64,000 nt of DNA from contig NZ_JALJWR010000001.1 in assembly GCF_024169315.1 (NCBI RefSeq), positions 5,940,501-6,004,500 on the forward strand, read 5' to 3'. Position 1 is the first letter of the stretch. Every line of letters begins with the position of its first letter. The notes under the pieces are model-generated. The model ran no database searches, was not told the origin of the DNA, and saw only the letters and a list, made by a program, of their open reading frames with translations. The stretch comes from Pseudomonas migulae. Its GTDB lineage: Bacteria; Pseudomonadota; Gammaproteobacteria; Pseudomonadales; Pseudomonadaceae. Below, in pieces: positions 1-6,365 of the stretch. Both the position numbers and the translations under genes were made by a program.

Positions 1-484
1 CGGCAGCCAGCACCGGGGCGATCAGGGCGGCGAGCACGGTGCCCGAGTTACCGGCACCGGCGATGCCCATGGCCTTGCCTTGATGCTGCGGCGGATACCA
101 TTGCGACGCCAGCGGCAGGGCCACGGCGAAGGATGCACCGGCCATGCCGAGGAACAGGCCCAGCAGCAGCGCCTGTTCATAACTGTGGATGCCCAGGTTC
201 CAGGCGCCGAACAGGGCGCAGATCACGATGACCTGCCCGATCAGCCCGGCGGTTTTCGGCGACAAGCGATCCGCCAGCATACCCATGATGAAGCGCAACA
301 CCGCACCGGCCAGAATCGGCGTGGCAACCACCATGCCGCGTTGTTGCGTGGTCAGGTGCAGGTCGGCGGCTATTTGCACCGCCAGCGGGCCGAGCAGGTA
401 CCAGACCATGAAACTCAGGTCGAAATAGAGGAAGGCCGCGAACAGAGTCGGGGTATGGCCGGATTTCCAGAAGCTTGAATTCAT
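1..484 (-). CDS. MFS nitrate/nitrite transporter, NarK/NasA type (partial, C-terminus off the left edge)
   Basis: The first 161 residues are visible, beginning MNSSFWKSGHTPTLFAAF. They show hydrophobic membrane segments and a MADRLSPKTAG loop, the major-facilitator loop between helices 2 and 3, in the form typical of NarK/NasA nitrate carriers. The role is nitrate uptake across the inner membrane for assimilation. It lies downstream of nasS and nasT in the same direction, as in other pseudomonads where the assimilatory nitrate genes follow. A long structured leader with a terminator precedes it (see 591-699), so expression is probably controlled by NasT antitermination. The symbol is left empty because nasA and narK are both used for such transporters and the C-terminus is not visible. 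Confidence 0.85.
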   Translation of the reverse strand, partial: MNSSFWKSGHTPTLFAAFLYFDLSFMVWYLLGPLAVQIAADLHLTTQQRGMVVATPILAGAVLRFIMGMLADRLSPKTAGLIGQVIVICALFGAWNLGIHSYEQALLLGLFLGMAGASFAVALPLASQWYPPQHQGKAMGIAGAGNSGTVLAALIAPVLAA

Positions 485-582
485 CGCGCACCTCAGCTGT
501 GAGTCGTCTCGAGAAGGAGTCATGAGCTTGCAGGTGGGGCGCCGCAACGGCCGCACCACCGGCCCCGGGCTGTGGGGCCAAA

Positions 583-634
583 ACAAAAAAACGCCGCCAC
601 CGGATTCGCCTTGGGCAAATGAGGTGAGCGACGT
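583..634 (-). terminator. Attenuator terminator in the nitrate transporter leader
   Basis: On the minus strand a long stem, with 5' arm ACGTCGCTCACC (one bulged C) and 3' arm GGTGGCGGCGT, encloses an inner 7-bp hairpin. It is followed by a run of seven T, then GTTT. It sits about 100 bases before the transporter start codon, inside the leader and not at a gene end. This indicates regulated termination rather than an operon end. Confidence 0.75.
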
Positions 635-669
635 CTTTGTCGTAGGTGGGGCAACCGCCGTTGGTTACC
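591..669 (-). promoter_or_regulatory. NasT (ANTAR) target leader: two hexaloop hairpins overlapping a terminator
   Basis: Read on the minus strand. Hairpin 1 (650-669) has stem GGTAACC/GGTTGCC closing the hexaloop AACGGC. Hairpin 2 (629-642) has stem CGAC/GTCG closing AAAGAC. Both loops carry A at position 1 and G at position 4, the signature described for ANTAR-protein RNA targets. The 3' arm of hairpin 2 is shared with the 5' arm of the terminator stem (591-634). Binding of NasT to the hairpins should therefore prevent the terminator from forming. Structures were folded by eye. Confidence 0.75.
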
Positions 670-683
670 TGTGGTGATTACTT

Positions 684-699
684 AGCGAGATCTGTGCCA
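684..699 (-). promoter_or_regulatory. Sigma-54 type -24/-12 promoter of the nitrate transporter leader
   Basis: On the minus strand the sequence is TGGCACAGATCTCGCT. It has the consensus TGGCAC -24 element, exactly 10 bases between GG and GC, and a -12 element TCGCT (one change from TTGCT). Transcription would start about 4 bases before the first hairpin of the leader at 650-669. Nitrogen assimilation genes are classic RpoN/NtrC targets. No start site is mapped; this is pattern recognition. Confidence 0.7.
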
Positions 700-725
700 A
701 CAACTCGAGACCGAGTCGCTGCCAA

Positions 726-793
726 TCGCGGGCAAGCCCGCTCCCACAGGATTGGTGGTGTTCACAAAACCTGTGGGAGCGGGCTTGCCGCGA
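726..793. repeat. REP doublet, family 1 (GTGGGAGCGGGCTTGC)
   Basis: Two inverted copies of the Pseudomonas REP core (arms TCGCGGGCAAGCCCGCTCCC and its complement) are separated by a spacer of about 20 bases. It lies between nasT and the transporter leader. Together with the leader it accounts for most of the gene-free stretch 485-819. Confidence 0.85.
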
Positions 794-819
794 TGAGGCC
801 CAGACAGCCACTGCAATAC

Positions 820-1395
820 TCAGCCCAGCAGTTCACTCATCGCAATAATCTGCTCCGCCACCTGAATCAGTTTCTGCTGGCGGCTCATGGCCTGGCGCCG
901 CATCAGCGTGTAGGCCTCTTCCTCGTTGCAGTCTTTCATCTTCATCAACAACCCCTTGGCCAGCTCGATGCGCTTGCGCTCGGCCAGTTGCTGGTCGCGG
1001 GCGTGCAGCTGGGCGCGCAGGGCCTGGTCGCTTTCGAAGCGCGCCATGGCCACGTCGAGAATTGGCTGCAAGCGTTGTGCGTGAATGCCTTCGACGATGT
1101 AGGCGCTGACCCCGGACTTGATCGCCTGGCGCATCACCTCGGGGTCATGTTCGTCGGTAAACATCACGATCGGCCGCGGCTGGTCGCGGGACACCAGCAC
1201 CACTTGCTCCATCACATCGCGGCTCGGTGACTCGGTATCGATCAGGATGACGTCCGGACGCACCGTTTCGACGCGCGCGGGCAGGTCGATGGTCAGGCCG
1301 GATTCGTCGATCACCTCGAATCCGGCTTCGGTCAGGGCGGCTTTCAGCCGGCCGACTTTCTTCGCGGTGTCGTTGATCAGCAGGATACGCAACAT
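820..1395 (-). CDS. nasT: NasT, ANTAR-domain antiterminator of nitrate assimilation
   Basis: 191 residues: an N-terminal response-regulator-like receiver (about 1-120, with Asp53 in the LIDTES strand) and a C-terminal ANTAR RNA-binding domain (about 125-187) containing AKGLLMKMKDCNEEEAY and AMSRQQKLIQVAEQII. By family knowledge NasT binds leader RNA and prevents termination when nitrate releases it from NasS. Both predicted RNA targets lie in this window, upstream of the transporter and upstream of nasS itself. It is read after nasS with a 15-base gap, so the two are co-transcribed. The receiver has ND rather than the usual acidic pair at residues 8-9, as often seen in phosphorylation-independent receivers. 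Confidence 0.95.
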   Translation of the reverse strand: MLRILLINDTAKKVGRLKAALTEAGFEVIDESGLTIDLPARVETVRPDVILIDTESPSRDVMEQVVLVSRDQPRPIVMFTDEHDPEVMRQAIKSGVSAYIVEGIHAQRLQPILDVAMARFESDQALRAQLHARDQQLAERKRIELAKGLLMKMKDCNEEEAYTLMRRQAMSRQQKLIQVAEQIIAMSELLG

Positions 1396-1410
1396 GTTCG
1401 CAGTCTCCTG

Positions 1411-2622
1411 TCAGCGGCTGGCGAGTAGGGGCGAGCTGTCGCTCATGGCGTGCAGCTTGAAGCTGCGGGCATAACCGGCCGGGTCGCTGCCGTCCCAGGT
1501 CTTGCCGTCGATCAACTGGCTGCTGCGCATTTCCTGGCCCGACGCGGCAACACCGACGGCGGTTGCGGCCTCTCGATACAAGTCTAGTTGCTGGACTTGA
1601 CGGGCCACCGCGAGGTAGTCCGGGTCGTCGCGCAACAAGCCCCAGCGGCGGAATTGGGTCATGAACCACATGCCATCGGAAAGGTAAGGCAGATTGACCT
1701 CACCGCCGCCATGGAAACGCAGTGCGTGCGGGTCTTGCCAGCGATTGCCGAGACCGTCGGCGTAATCGCCAAGCAGGCGCGGTTCGATGCAATCGAGCGG
1801 TGCATCGAGGTAATCCGGGGCGCTCAGCAACTGCGCGGTGCTGCGGCGATTCTCGGCGCTGTCGTCGATGAAACGGCTGGCTTCCAGAATCGCCATCACC
1901 AGGGCCCGGGCGGTGTTGGGGTATTGCTCGACGAACGCGCGGGTGCAACCGAGGACTTTTTCCGGATGGTCGGGCCAGATCGTCTGGGTCGTCGCCATCG
2001 TGAAGCCGAGATGCTGTTTTACCGCGCTGGCGGACCAGGGCTCACCGACACAGAAACCGTCGATCCGCCCCGCTTGCAGGTGCGCGACCATTTGCGGCGG
2101 CGGTACGACCACGCTGTCGACATCGTGCAATGGATGAATGCCCTGGCTCGCCAGCCAGTAATACAGCCACATGGCGTGTGTTCCCGTTGGAAAGGTCTGG
2201 GCGAAGGTGAGTTTTGGGCGAGTTTGGTGCACGTGGCGGTCCAGTGCTTCAGGACCGGTCACGCCGAGCGCCTGCAAGCCGTGGGAAAGGTTGATGCTCT
2301 GACCGTTCTGGTTCAGGCCCATGAGCACCGCCATGTCGGTCCCCGCGACGCCGCCGATGCCCAGGTGCACGGCGTAAATCAGACCGTAAAGGCTGTGGGC
2401 GGCATCGAGTTCGCCGCTGACCAGTTTGTCCCGCAGGTTGGCCCAGGAGGACTGGCGCTTGAGGTTCAAGGTCAGCCCGTAAGGCTGGGCAAAACCCTGG
2501 GTGGCAGCGACCACCACCGAGGCACAGTCGCTCAAGGCCATGAAGCCGAGGTTGATGTCGGTCTTTTCCGGGGCATCGCTGCCGTTGACCCAGGCCAACG
2601 GGCTGGCTAGTGGTTCGTTCAT
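1411..2622 (-). CDS. nasS: NasS, nitrate-sensing NrtA-like protein
   Basis: 403 residues from the ATG at 2622. The protein belongs to the NrtA/NMT1-like nitrate-binding family (INLGFMALSDCASVVVAA near the start) but has no signal peptide, which fits a cytoplasmic sensor and not an ABC periplasmic protein. By family knowledge NasS binds NasT and holds it inactive until nitrate or nitrite binds. A longer reading frame runs upstream to 2856, but it would cross the leader terminator and the predicted sigma-54 promoter, so 2622 is preferred. AAGGTG lies about 9 bases before this start. Confidence 0.93.
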   Translation of the reverse strand: MNEPLASPLAWVNGSDAPEKTDINLGFMALSDCASVVVAATQGFAQPYGLTLNLKRQSSWANLRDKLVSGELDAAHSLYGLIYAVHLGIGGVAGTDMAVLMGLNQNGQSINLSHGLQALGVTGPEALDRHVHQTRPKLTFAQTFPTGTHAMWLYYWLASQGIHPLHDVDSVVVPPPQMVAHLQAGRIDGFCVGEPWSASAVKQHLGFTMATTQTIWPDHPEKVLGCTRAFVEQYPNTARALVMAILEASRFIDDSAENRRSTAQLLSAPDYLDAPLDCIEPRLLGDYADGLGNRWQDPHALRFHGGGEVNLPYLSDGMWFMTQFRRWGLLRDDPDYLAVARQVQQLDLYREAATAVGVAASGQEMRSSQLIDGKTWDGSDPAGYARSFKLHAMSDSSPLLASR

Positions 2623-2638
2623 CGCGTCTTCACCTTGC

Positions 2639-2691
2639 AAAAAAAAGCGTCGTCCCGGGTCCGCGCATGAGCAAGGCCGGGTGACGACGCC
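2639..2691 (-). terminator. Attenuator terminator in the nasS leader
   Basis: On the minus strand GGCGTCGTC and CCCGG pair with CCGGG and ACGACGC around a loop, followed by eight T. It ends only 17 bases before the nasS start codon. The position before a gene, and the overlap of its 5' arm with the hexaloop hairpin at 2686-2697, mark it as an attenuator. Confidence 0.78.
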
Positions 2692-2728
2692 ATTGTCCTG
2701 GCACTCATGCCGCCGTTGACATGAGTGC
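2686..2728 (-). promoter_or_regulatory. NasT (ANTAR) target hairpin pair in the nasS leader
   Basis: Hairpin 1 (2701-2728, minus strand) is an 11-bp stem (GCACTCATGTC with GGCATGAGTGC, including one G-T pair) closing the hexaloop AACGGC, the same loop as in the transporter leader. Hairpin 2 (2686-2697) is a short stem GAC/GTC closing AATGGC. Both loops have A1 and G4. Hairpin 2 overlaps the 5' arm of the terminator at 2639-2691. This predicts that NasT also controls its own operon. The 3-bp stem of hairpin 2 is the weakest part of the prediction. Confidence 0.68.
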
Positions 2729-2743
2729 TGATACTTCTGTGGG

Positions 2744-2759
2744 TGCAAGGCATATGCCA
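2744..2759 (-). promoter_or_regulatory. Sigma-54 type -24/-12 promoter of nasST
   Basis: The minus-strand sequence is TGGCATATGCCTTGCA, with GG and GC exactly 10 bases apart and a consensus TTGCA -12 element. A start about 12 bases downstream of the GC would fall about 5 bases before the first leader hairpin, the same geometry as at the transporter. Confidence 0.72.
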
Positions 2760-2781
2760 GTCCGGGTTTCATCAGTTTTCC

Positions 2782-2818
2782 ATCAGGACTTCCCGCGCCA
2801 TGTCTTTCATCCTGCCTG
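2782..2818 (+). promoter_or_regulatory. Sequence block upstream of invF shared with prgH
   Basis: ATCAGGACTTCCCGCGC (2782-2798) followed directly by a CATG..TTTCAT..CTGCCTG block. The same two parts occur upstream of prgH (22408-22459), there separated by 11 more bases. Sharing between the first genes of two operons of the same system suggests a common regulator or sigma factor. The binding protein is unknown. Confidence 0.5.
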
Positions 2819-2850
2819 CCCTTGATCGTCAGGCTGCAAAGGAGGTTGGC

Positions 2851-3579
2851 GTGCAAACCGAATCACTACGTGCCACCCCATTCCCGGATGCTCGTTCCGG
2901 CGAGCGGGTATTGCATCTGCGTGTCAGCGAATCGACCGACCTGCAGGGTTCGGCGCAAGGCCAGCGGTTACCCGGCGGCTGGGAAGGGCTGATCGCGGTC
3001 AGCGAGACCCTGCAAATGACCGGTGGCTGTGTGCAGGTGCTGCCGCTGTCCGAAACGCGGCTGGTGAAATTGCAGGTCTTTATCGACTTGAGTGATGCGT
3101 TGAATGGCCAGCGACCAAACCATACATCGTGGGCGATGTTGCCGGTGACGTACGAGACCGTTCGGTCGGAGCGCGCACTGGAACGCTGGTACATCGAGCA
3201 GGCCATGGGCGGAGGTCCGGCTTTTCAGACCTTTGCCAGTGTGCTGCGTCAGACCGAGAGTTACGGGCTTGTGCGATTCCTGCTGGAGCAGGGCACCCGC
3301 AGTGAAAAGCTGAGCGACCTGGCGCAACGCTATGGCGTATCCGTGTCGCACTTTCGTCGATTGTGCCGACAGGCACTGGGCAGTGCAGCCAAGCCTGCAA
3401 TGCGCGGTTGGCGCACGGCTCAGGCGCTGTTGAACATGAGTCTGCGGGACTGTTCGCTGACGGATGTCGCGCTGGAGTCCGGCTTTGCCTCTTCTTCGCA
3501 TTTCTCCAAGGAAATCCGCGAACTGGTGGGTTTCACGCCCAGCAGCCTCGCCGACATTACCTACCTTCCAGGCAAGTGA
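2851..3579 (+). CDS. invF: InvF, AraC-family activator of the type III secretion genes
   Basis: 242 residues from GTG at 2851. The C-terminal half (ESYGLVRFLLEQ, YGVSVSHFRRLCRQALG, ESGFASSSHFSKEIRELVG) matches the AraC helix-turn-helix region of Salmonella InvF closely. By family knowledge InvF, with the chaperone SicA, activates the translocator and effector genes. I prefer GTG 2851 because AAAGGAGGT ends a few bases before it. The in-frame ATG at 2800 has only a weak AGGA upstream and lies in a block also found upstream of prgH. Its stop is 4 bases before invG. Confidence 0.9.
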   Translation: MQTESLRATPFPDARSGERVLHLRVSESTDLQGSAQGQRLPGGWEGLIAVSETLQMTGGCVQVLPLSETRLVKLQVFIDLSDALNGQRPNHTSWAMLPVTYETVRSERALERWYIEQAMGGGPAFQTFASVLRQTESYGLVRFLLEQGTRSEKLSDLAQRYGVSVSHFRRLCRQALGSAAKPAMRGWRTAQALLNMSLRDCSLTDVALESGFASSSHFSKEIRELVGFTPSSLADITYLPGK

Positions 3580-3583
3580 GCCG

Positions 3584-5239
3584 ATGAACCGCCGATCGTT
3601 CTCCTTATCTCTTTTGCCCGCCTGCCTGACCCTGGTGTTGTTGCTCGCACCCTTTGCCGCACAGGCCGCTGTCTACAGTTTCGAGGCTCGCGAACAAAGC
3701 GCGCGCACTTTTTTCAGCGAACTGTCCGGACCGCTGGGCAAACCCGTCATCGTTAGCAAGGCCGCTGCGGCCAAACGGATTTCCGGTACGTTCGATCTGC
3801 TCTGGCCGCAACGCACCTTCGAGCGAGTCAGCGCGCAAATGGGCCTGATCTGGTACAGCGATGGCCAGGCGATTTATCTGTATGACGCTCCGGAAATCAA
3901 AAGCTCGATGGTGTCGCTGCAGACCCTGACCGTCGCGAAGCTGCAAGCGTTCCTGGAGCGCTCGGGGTTGCACGATAGGCGTTATCCGTTGCGCCACGAT
4001 GGTCTGCGTACGTTCCATGTGTCCGGCCCGCCGATGTATGTCGATCTGGTCACGCAAGCGGCCGGGCTGATGGATAACCAGCGCTCGGAACTGTTACTGG
4101 GCAAGCAGCAGATCGGCGTGATCCAGGTGCGAAACACTTTCGTGAGCGACCGTAAATACGAATTGCGTGATGACAAGGTGACGATTCCCGGGCTGGCCAC
4201 CGTGATTGAGGCCTTGCTGCGCGGCGAGCGCAACGGCGTCGAGCCTGCTGTCGCGCAAGTCCCGGCTCAGCGACCGCCGGGCTTGATGCCGGCGTTTCCA
4301 CTGGAAGGCCTGGCGAGCGCGCCTTCAGACCAGGACCCGTCCGCGCCACGAATCCTCGCGCGCGACACCGCCGCCGGGAACATTCGGGTAGTGGCCTATC
4401 CCGATACCAACAGCCTGCTGGTCAAGGGATTGCCGGAGCAGGTGCGTTTCATCGAGAACCTGGTCAGTGCGCTCGACACGCCCAAACGCCATGTGGAGTT
4501 GTCGTTGTGGATCATTGATCTGCACAAGGATGAACTCAATCAGTTGGGCGTCAATTGGCAAGGCGTGGTGAATTCGGGCGGAAAATTCAGCGCGTCGCTC
4601 AACGCCGGCTCGGCGACCACCCTCGATGGTGCGTCGTTCGTCACCCAGGTCATGGCGCTGGAGCGCACGAGCCGGGCGAATGTGGTGTCGCGCCCGGTGA
4701 TCCTGACCCAGGAAAACGTGCCGGCGATTTTCGACAACAACCGAACGTTTTATGCGCCGCTGGTGGGTGAGCGCAGTGTTGATTTGCAGCATGTGACCTA
4801 CGGCACGCTGGTGAGCGTATTGCCGCGTTTCGCCCAGGCGGACGAGATTGAAATGTCGCTCAATATCGAAGACGGCAACGAAATCGAAAACCCTGGCCAG
4901 GGCGAGCGACCCAGCGCTCTGCCGACGGTCGGCCGCACCCGGATCAGTACGGTGGCGCGGGTGCCGCCGGGCAAGAGCCTGTTGGTGGGTGGTTTCACTC
5001 GCGATGACCACAGCGAGCAGATTGGACGGATACCGGTGCTGGGGTCGATTCCGTGGATCGGTCGGTTGTTCAGTTATCGGCAGAACCGCTCGGCCAATAC
5101 CGTGCGTGTGTTCCTGATTCAACCCAAGGAAATTCGCGACACGCTGGAGCCGAGCGCCGTTGAACCGGGCCCACAGTTGATGACCCCGGAACAGCACGAA
5201 CGCTTGCGCCGTTCCTATTTCCGGGCGGCCATAAAATGA
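3584..5239 (+). CDS. invG: InvG, outer-membrane secretin (SctC)
   Basis: 551 residues from ATG 3584 (Salmonella InvG is about 560). An N-terminal signal peptide ends near AAQA (about 28). N-terminal ring-building domains follow, then a C-terminal secretin domain with VPPGKSLLVGGFTRDD and IPVLGSIPWIGRLF. It would form the outer-membrane ring through which the needle passes. The outer frame begins earlier, inside invF, but the signal peptide fixes this start. InvG secretins normally rely on an InvH pilotin, which I do not see in this window. The stop overlaps the invE start by 4 bases. Confidence 0.95.
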   Translation: MNRRSFSLSLLPACLTLVLLLAPFAAQAAVYSFEAREQSARTFFSELSGPLGKPVIVSKAAAAKRISGTFDLLWPQRTFERVSAQMGLIWYSDGQAIYLYDAPEIKSSMVSLQTLTVAKLQAFLERSGLHDRRYPLRHDGLRTFHVSGPPMYVDLVTQAAGLMDNQRSELLLGKQQIGVIQVRNTFVSDRKYELRDDKVTIPGLATVIEALLRGERNGVEPAVAQVPAQRPPGLMPAFPLEGLASAPSDQDPSAPRILARDTAAGNIRVVAYPDTNSLLVKGLPEQVRFIENLVSALDTPKRHVELSLWIIDLHKDELNQLGVNWQGVVNSGGKFSASLNAGSATTLDGASFVTQVMALERTSRANVVSRPVILTQENVPAIFDNNRTFYAPLVGERSVDLQHVTYGTLVSVLPRFAQADEIEMSLNIEDGNEIENPGQGERPSALPTVGRTRISTVARVPPGKSLLVGGFTRDDHSEQIGRIPVLGSIPWIGRLFSYRQNRSANTVRVFLIQPKEIRDTLEPSAVEPGPQLMTPEQHERLRRSYFRAAIK

Positions 5240-6342
5240 TCCTGCCGGCGATTTCCAGCGGCGGGCGAGCGGCCCAGGCGCGGCTGAATGCCGAGAAGGC
5301 CGCAGAGCATCCGCAGCCACAGGCGACGGCGGACACTGACCTCGACGAAACCGGCACGGCTGCCGTCATGCAGCGTTTCGTGCAGATCAGCGATGAAATG
5401 TCGGCGGCATTGGCGCAGTTTCGTGGCCGGCGGCATTTCGAACTGAAGTCAGACACCCTGACTGACAACTTCGAAAGAGTCCTGGACGACGACACCGTGC
5501 CCAAGGTGCGGCAGATCCTCAGCCTGGCACGGCTCGGCGACAAACCCATCGGCTGGTTGCTGCAAATGGCGCGAAAGCTGTTTGCCGACGACAGCGATCT
5601 GGCGTTGGTGCTGCGCGAACTGTTGCGCCGTAGAAAACTCGAGAAAAGCACCCGTCAACGGCTCGAAACGCTGTTGGAGACGGTGGTCGCCCAGGCTTCT
5701 CCCAAACGCATGAACGCCGGCATCAATGCCGCGCTCAAGGCCAGAATGTTCGGGGCGAGCATGGCGGTGCGCGCCGCGCTGTTGCGCGAAACGTACCGGG
5801 ATTTTCTCGAGTCCGATGAAGGGCCGGTCAGTTGTTATCAGGACTGGATTGCGCTGTACGGTCCACCGCAACGCACGCACGTGCTGGCCTTCATCGAAGC
5901 GGCGCTGCTCACCGATATCAGCGCCCAGGACCCGAGTTGCTCGCGCAACGAGTTTGGCCAGCTGCTGGCCCGGTTGAATGAGCTCAAGCGCCTGCGTTCA
6001 GCCGATGCGCTGTTCATCGGCGGCCTGCTGGGCGATGAACTGATCTGCCAGCACAACCCCGATGAATCCGACTGGCTGGTGTTCCTGTTCGGCCTGTTGA
6101 CCTGGCCTGATGAGCTCGACCAGTTGTTGCTCGGCGTACTCGGTGAACGCCTGCTGTTGAGCCTGCACCGTGAGCGCTCGACGCTGCTGCAGACGGTGCG
6201 CCGGTTCAGCCTGCAATTGCCGTTGCAACTGTTTGCCGATGAAGAGGCGCCGCAACGCCTGGCGCAGCAGTTTTCGCGGCTGGCCGACGTTGCCTACACC
6301 CACGAATGTATTGAACAGCGGCGTCTCGGCGGTTGCTCATGA
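5236..6342 (+). CDS. invE: InvE, gatekeeper of translocator/effector export (SctW)
   Basis: 368 residues, the size of Salmonella InvE (about 370). An HrpJ/SctW-type helical domain covers most of the protein (for example DNFERVLDDDTVPKVRQIL), with a TyeA-like C-terminal part. By family knowledge it sits at the export gate and sets the order of translocator and effector secretion, contacting the SicA-Sip complexes. ATG 5236 overlaps the invG stop (ATGA), so the two are translationally coupled. Position between the secretin and the export gate gene is the standard SPI-1 order. Confidence 0.9.
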   Translation: MILPAISSGGRAAQARLNAEKAAEHPQPQATADTDLDETGTAAVMQRFVQISDEMSAALAQFRGRRHFELKSDTLTDNFERVLDDDTVPKVRQILSLARLGDKPIGWLLQMARKLFADDSDLALVLRELLRRRKLEKSTRQRLETLLETVVAQASPKRMNAGINAALKARMFGASMAVRAALLRETYRDFLESDEGPVSCYQDWIALYGPPQRTHVLAFIEAALLTDISAQDPSCSRNEFGQLLARLNELKRLRSADALFIGGLLGDELICQHNPDESDWLVFLFGLLTWPDELDQLLLGVLGERLLLSLHRERSTLLQTVRRFSLQLPLQLFADEEAPQRLAQQFSRLADVAYTHECIEQRRLGGCS

Positions 6343-6365
6343 TTTTTTTCCGGAACTGACCTGCC

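Noticed and set aside
2622..2856. Longer nasS start at 2856
   Set aside because: It would run through the terminator, hexaloop hairpins and sigma-54 site of the leader; the N-terminal residues it adds do not fit the family.
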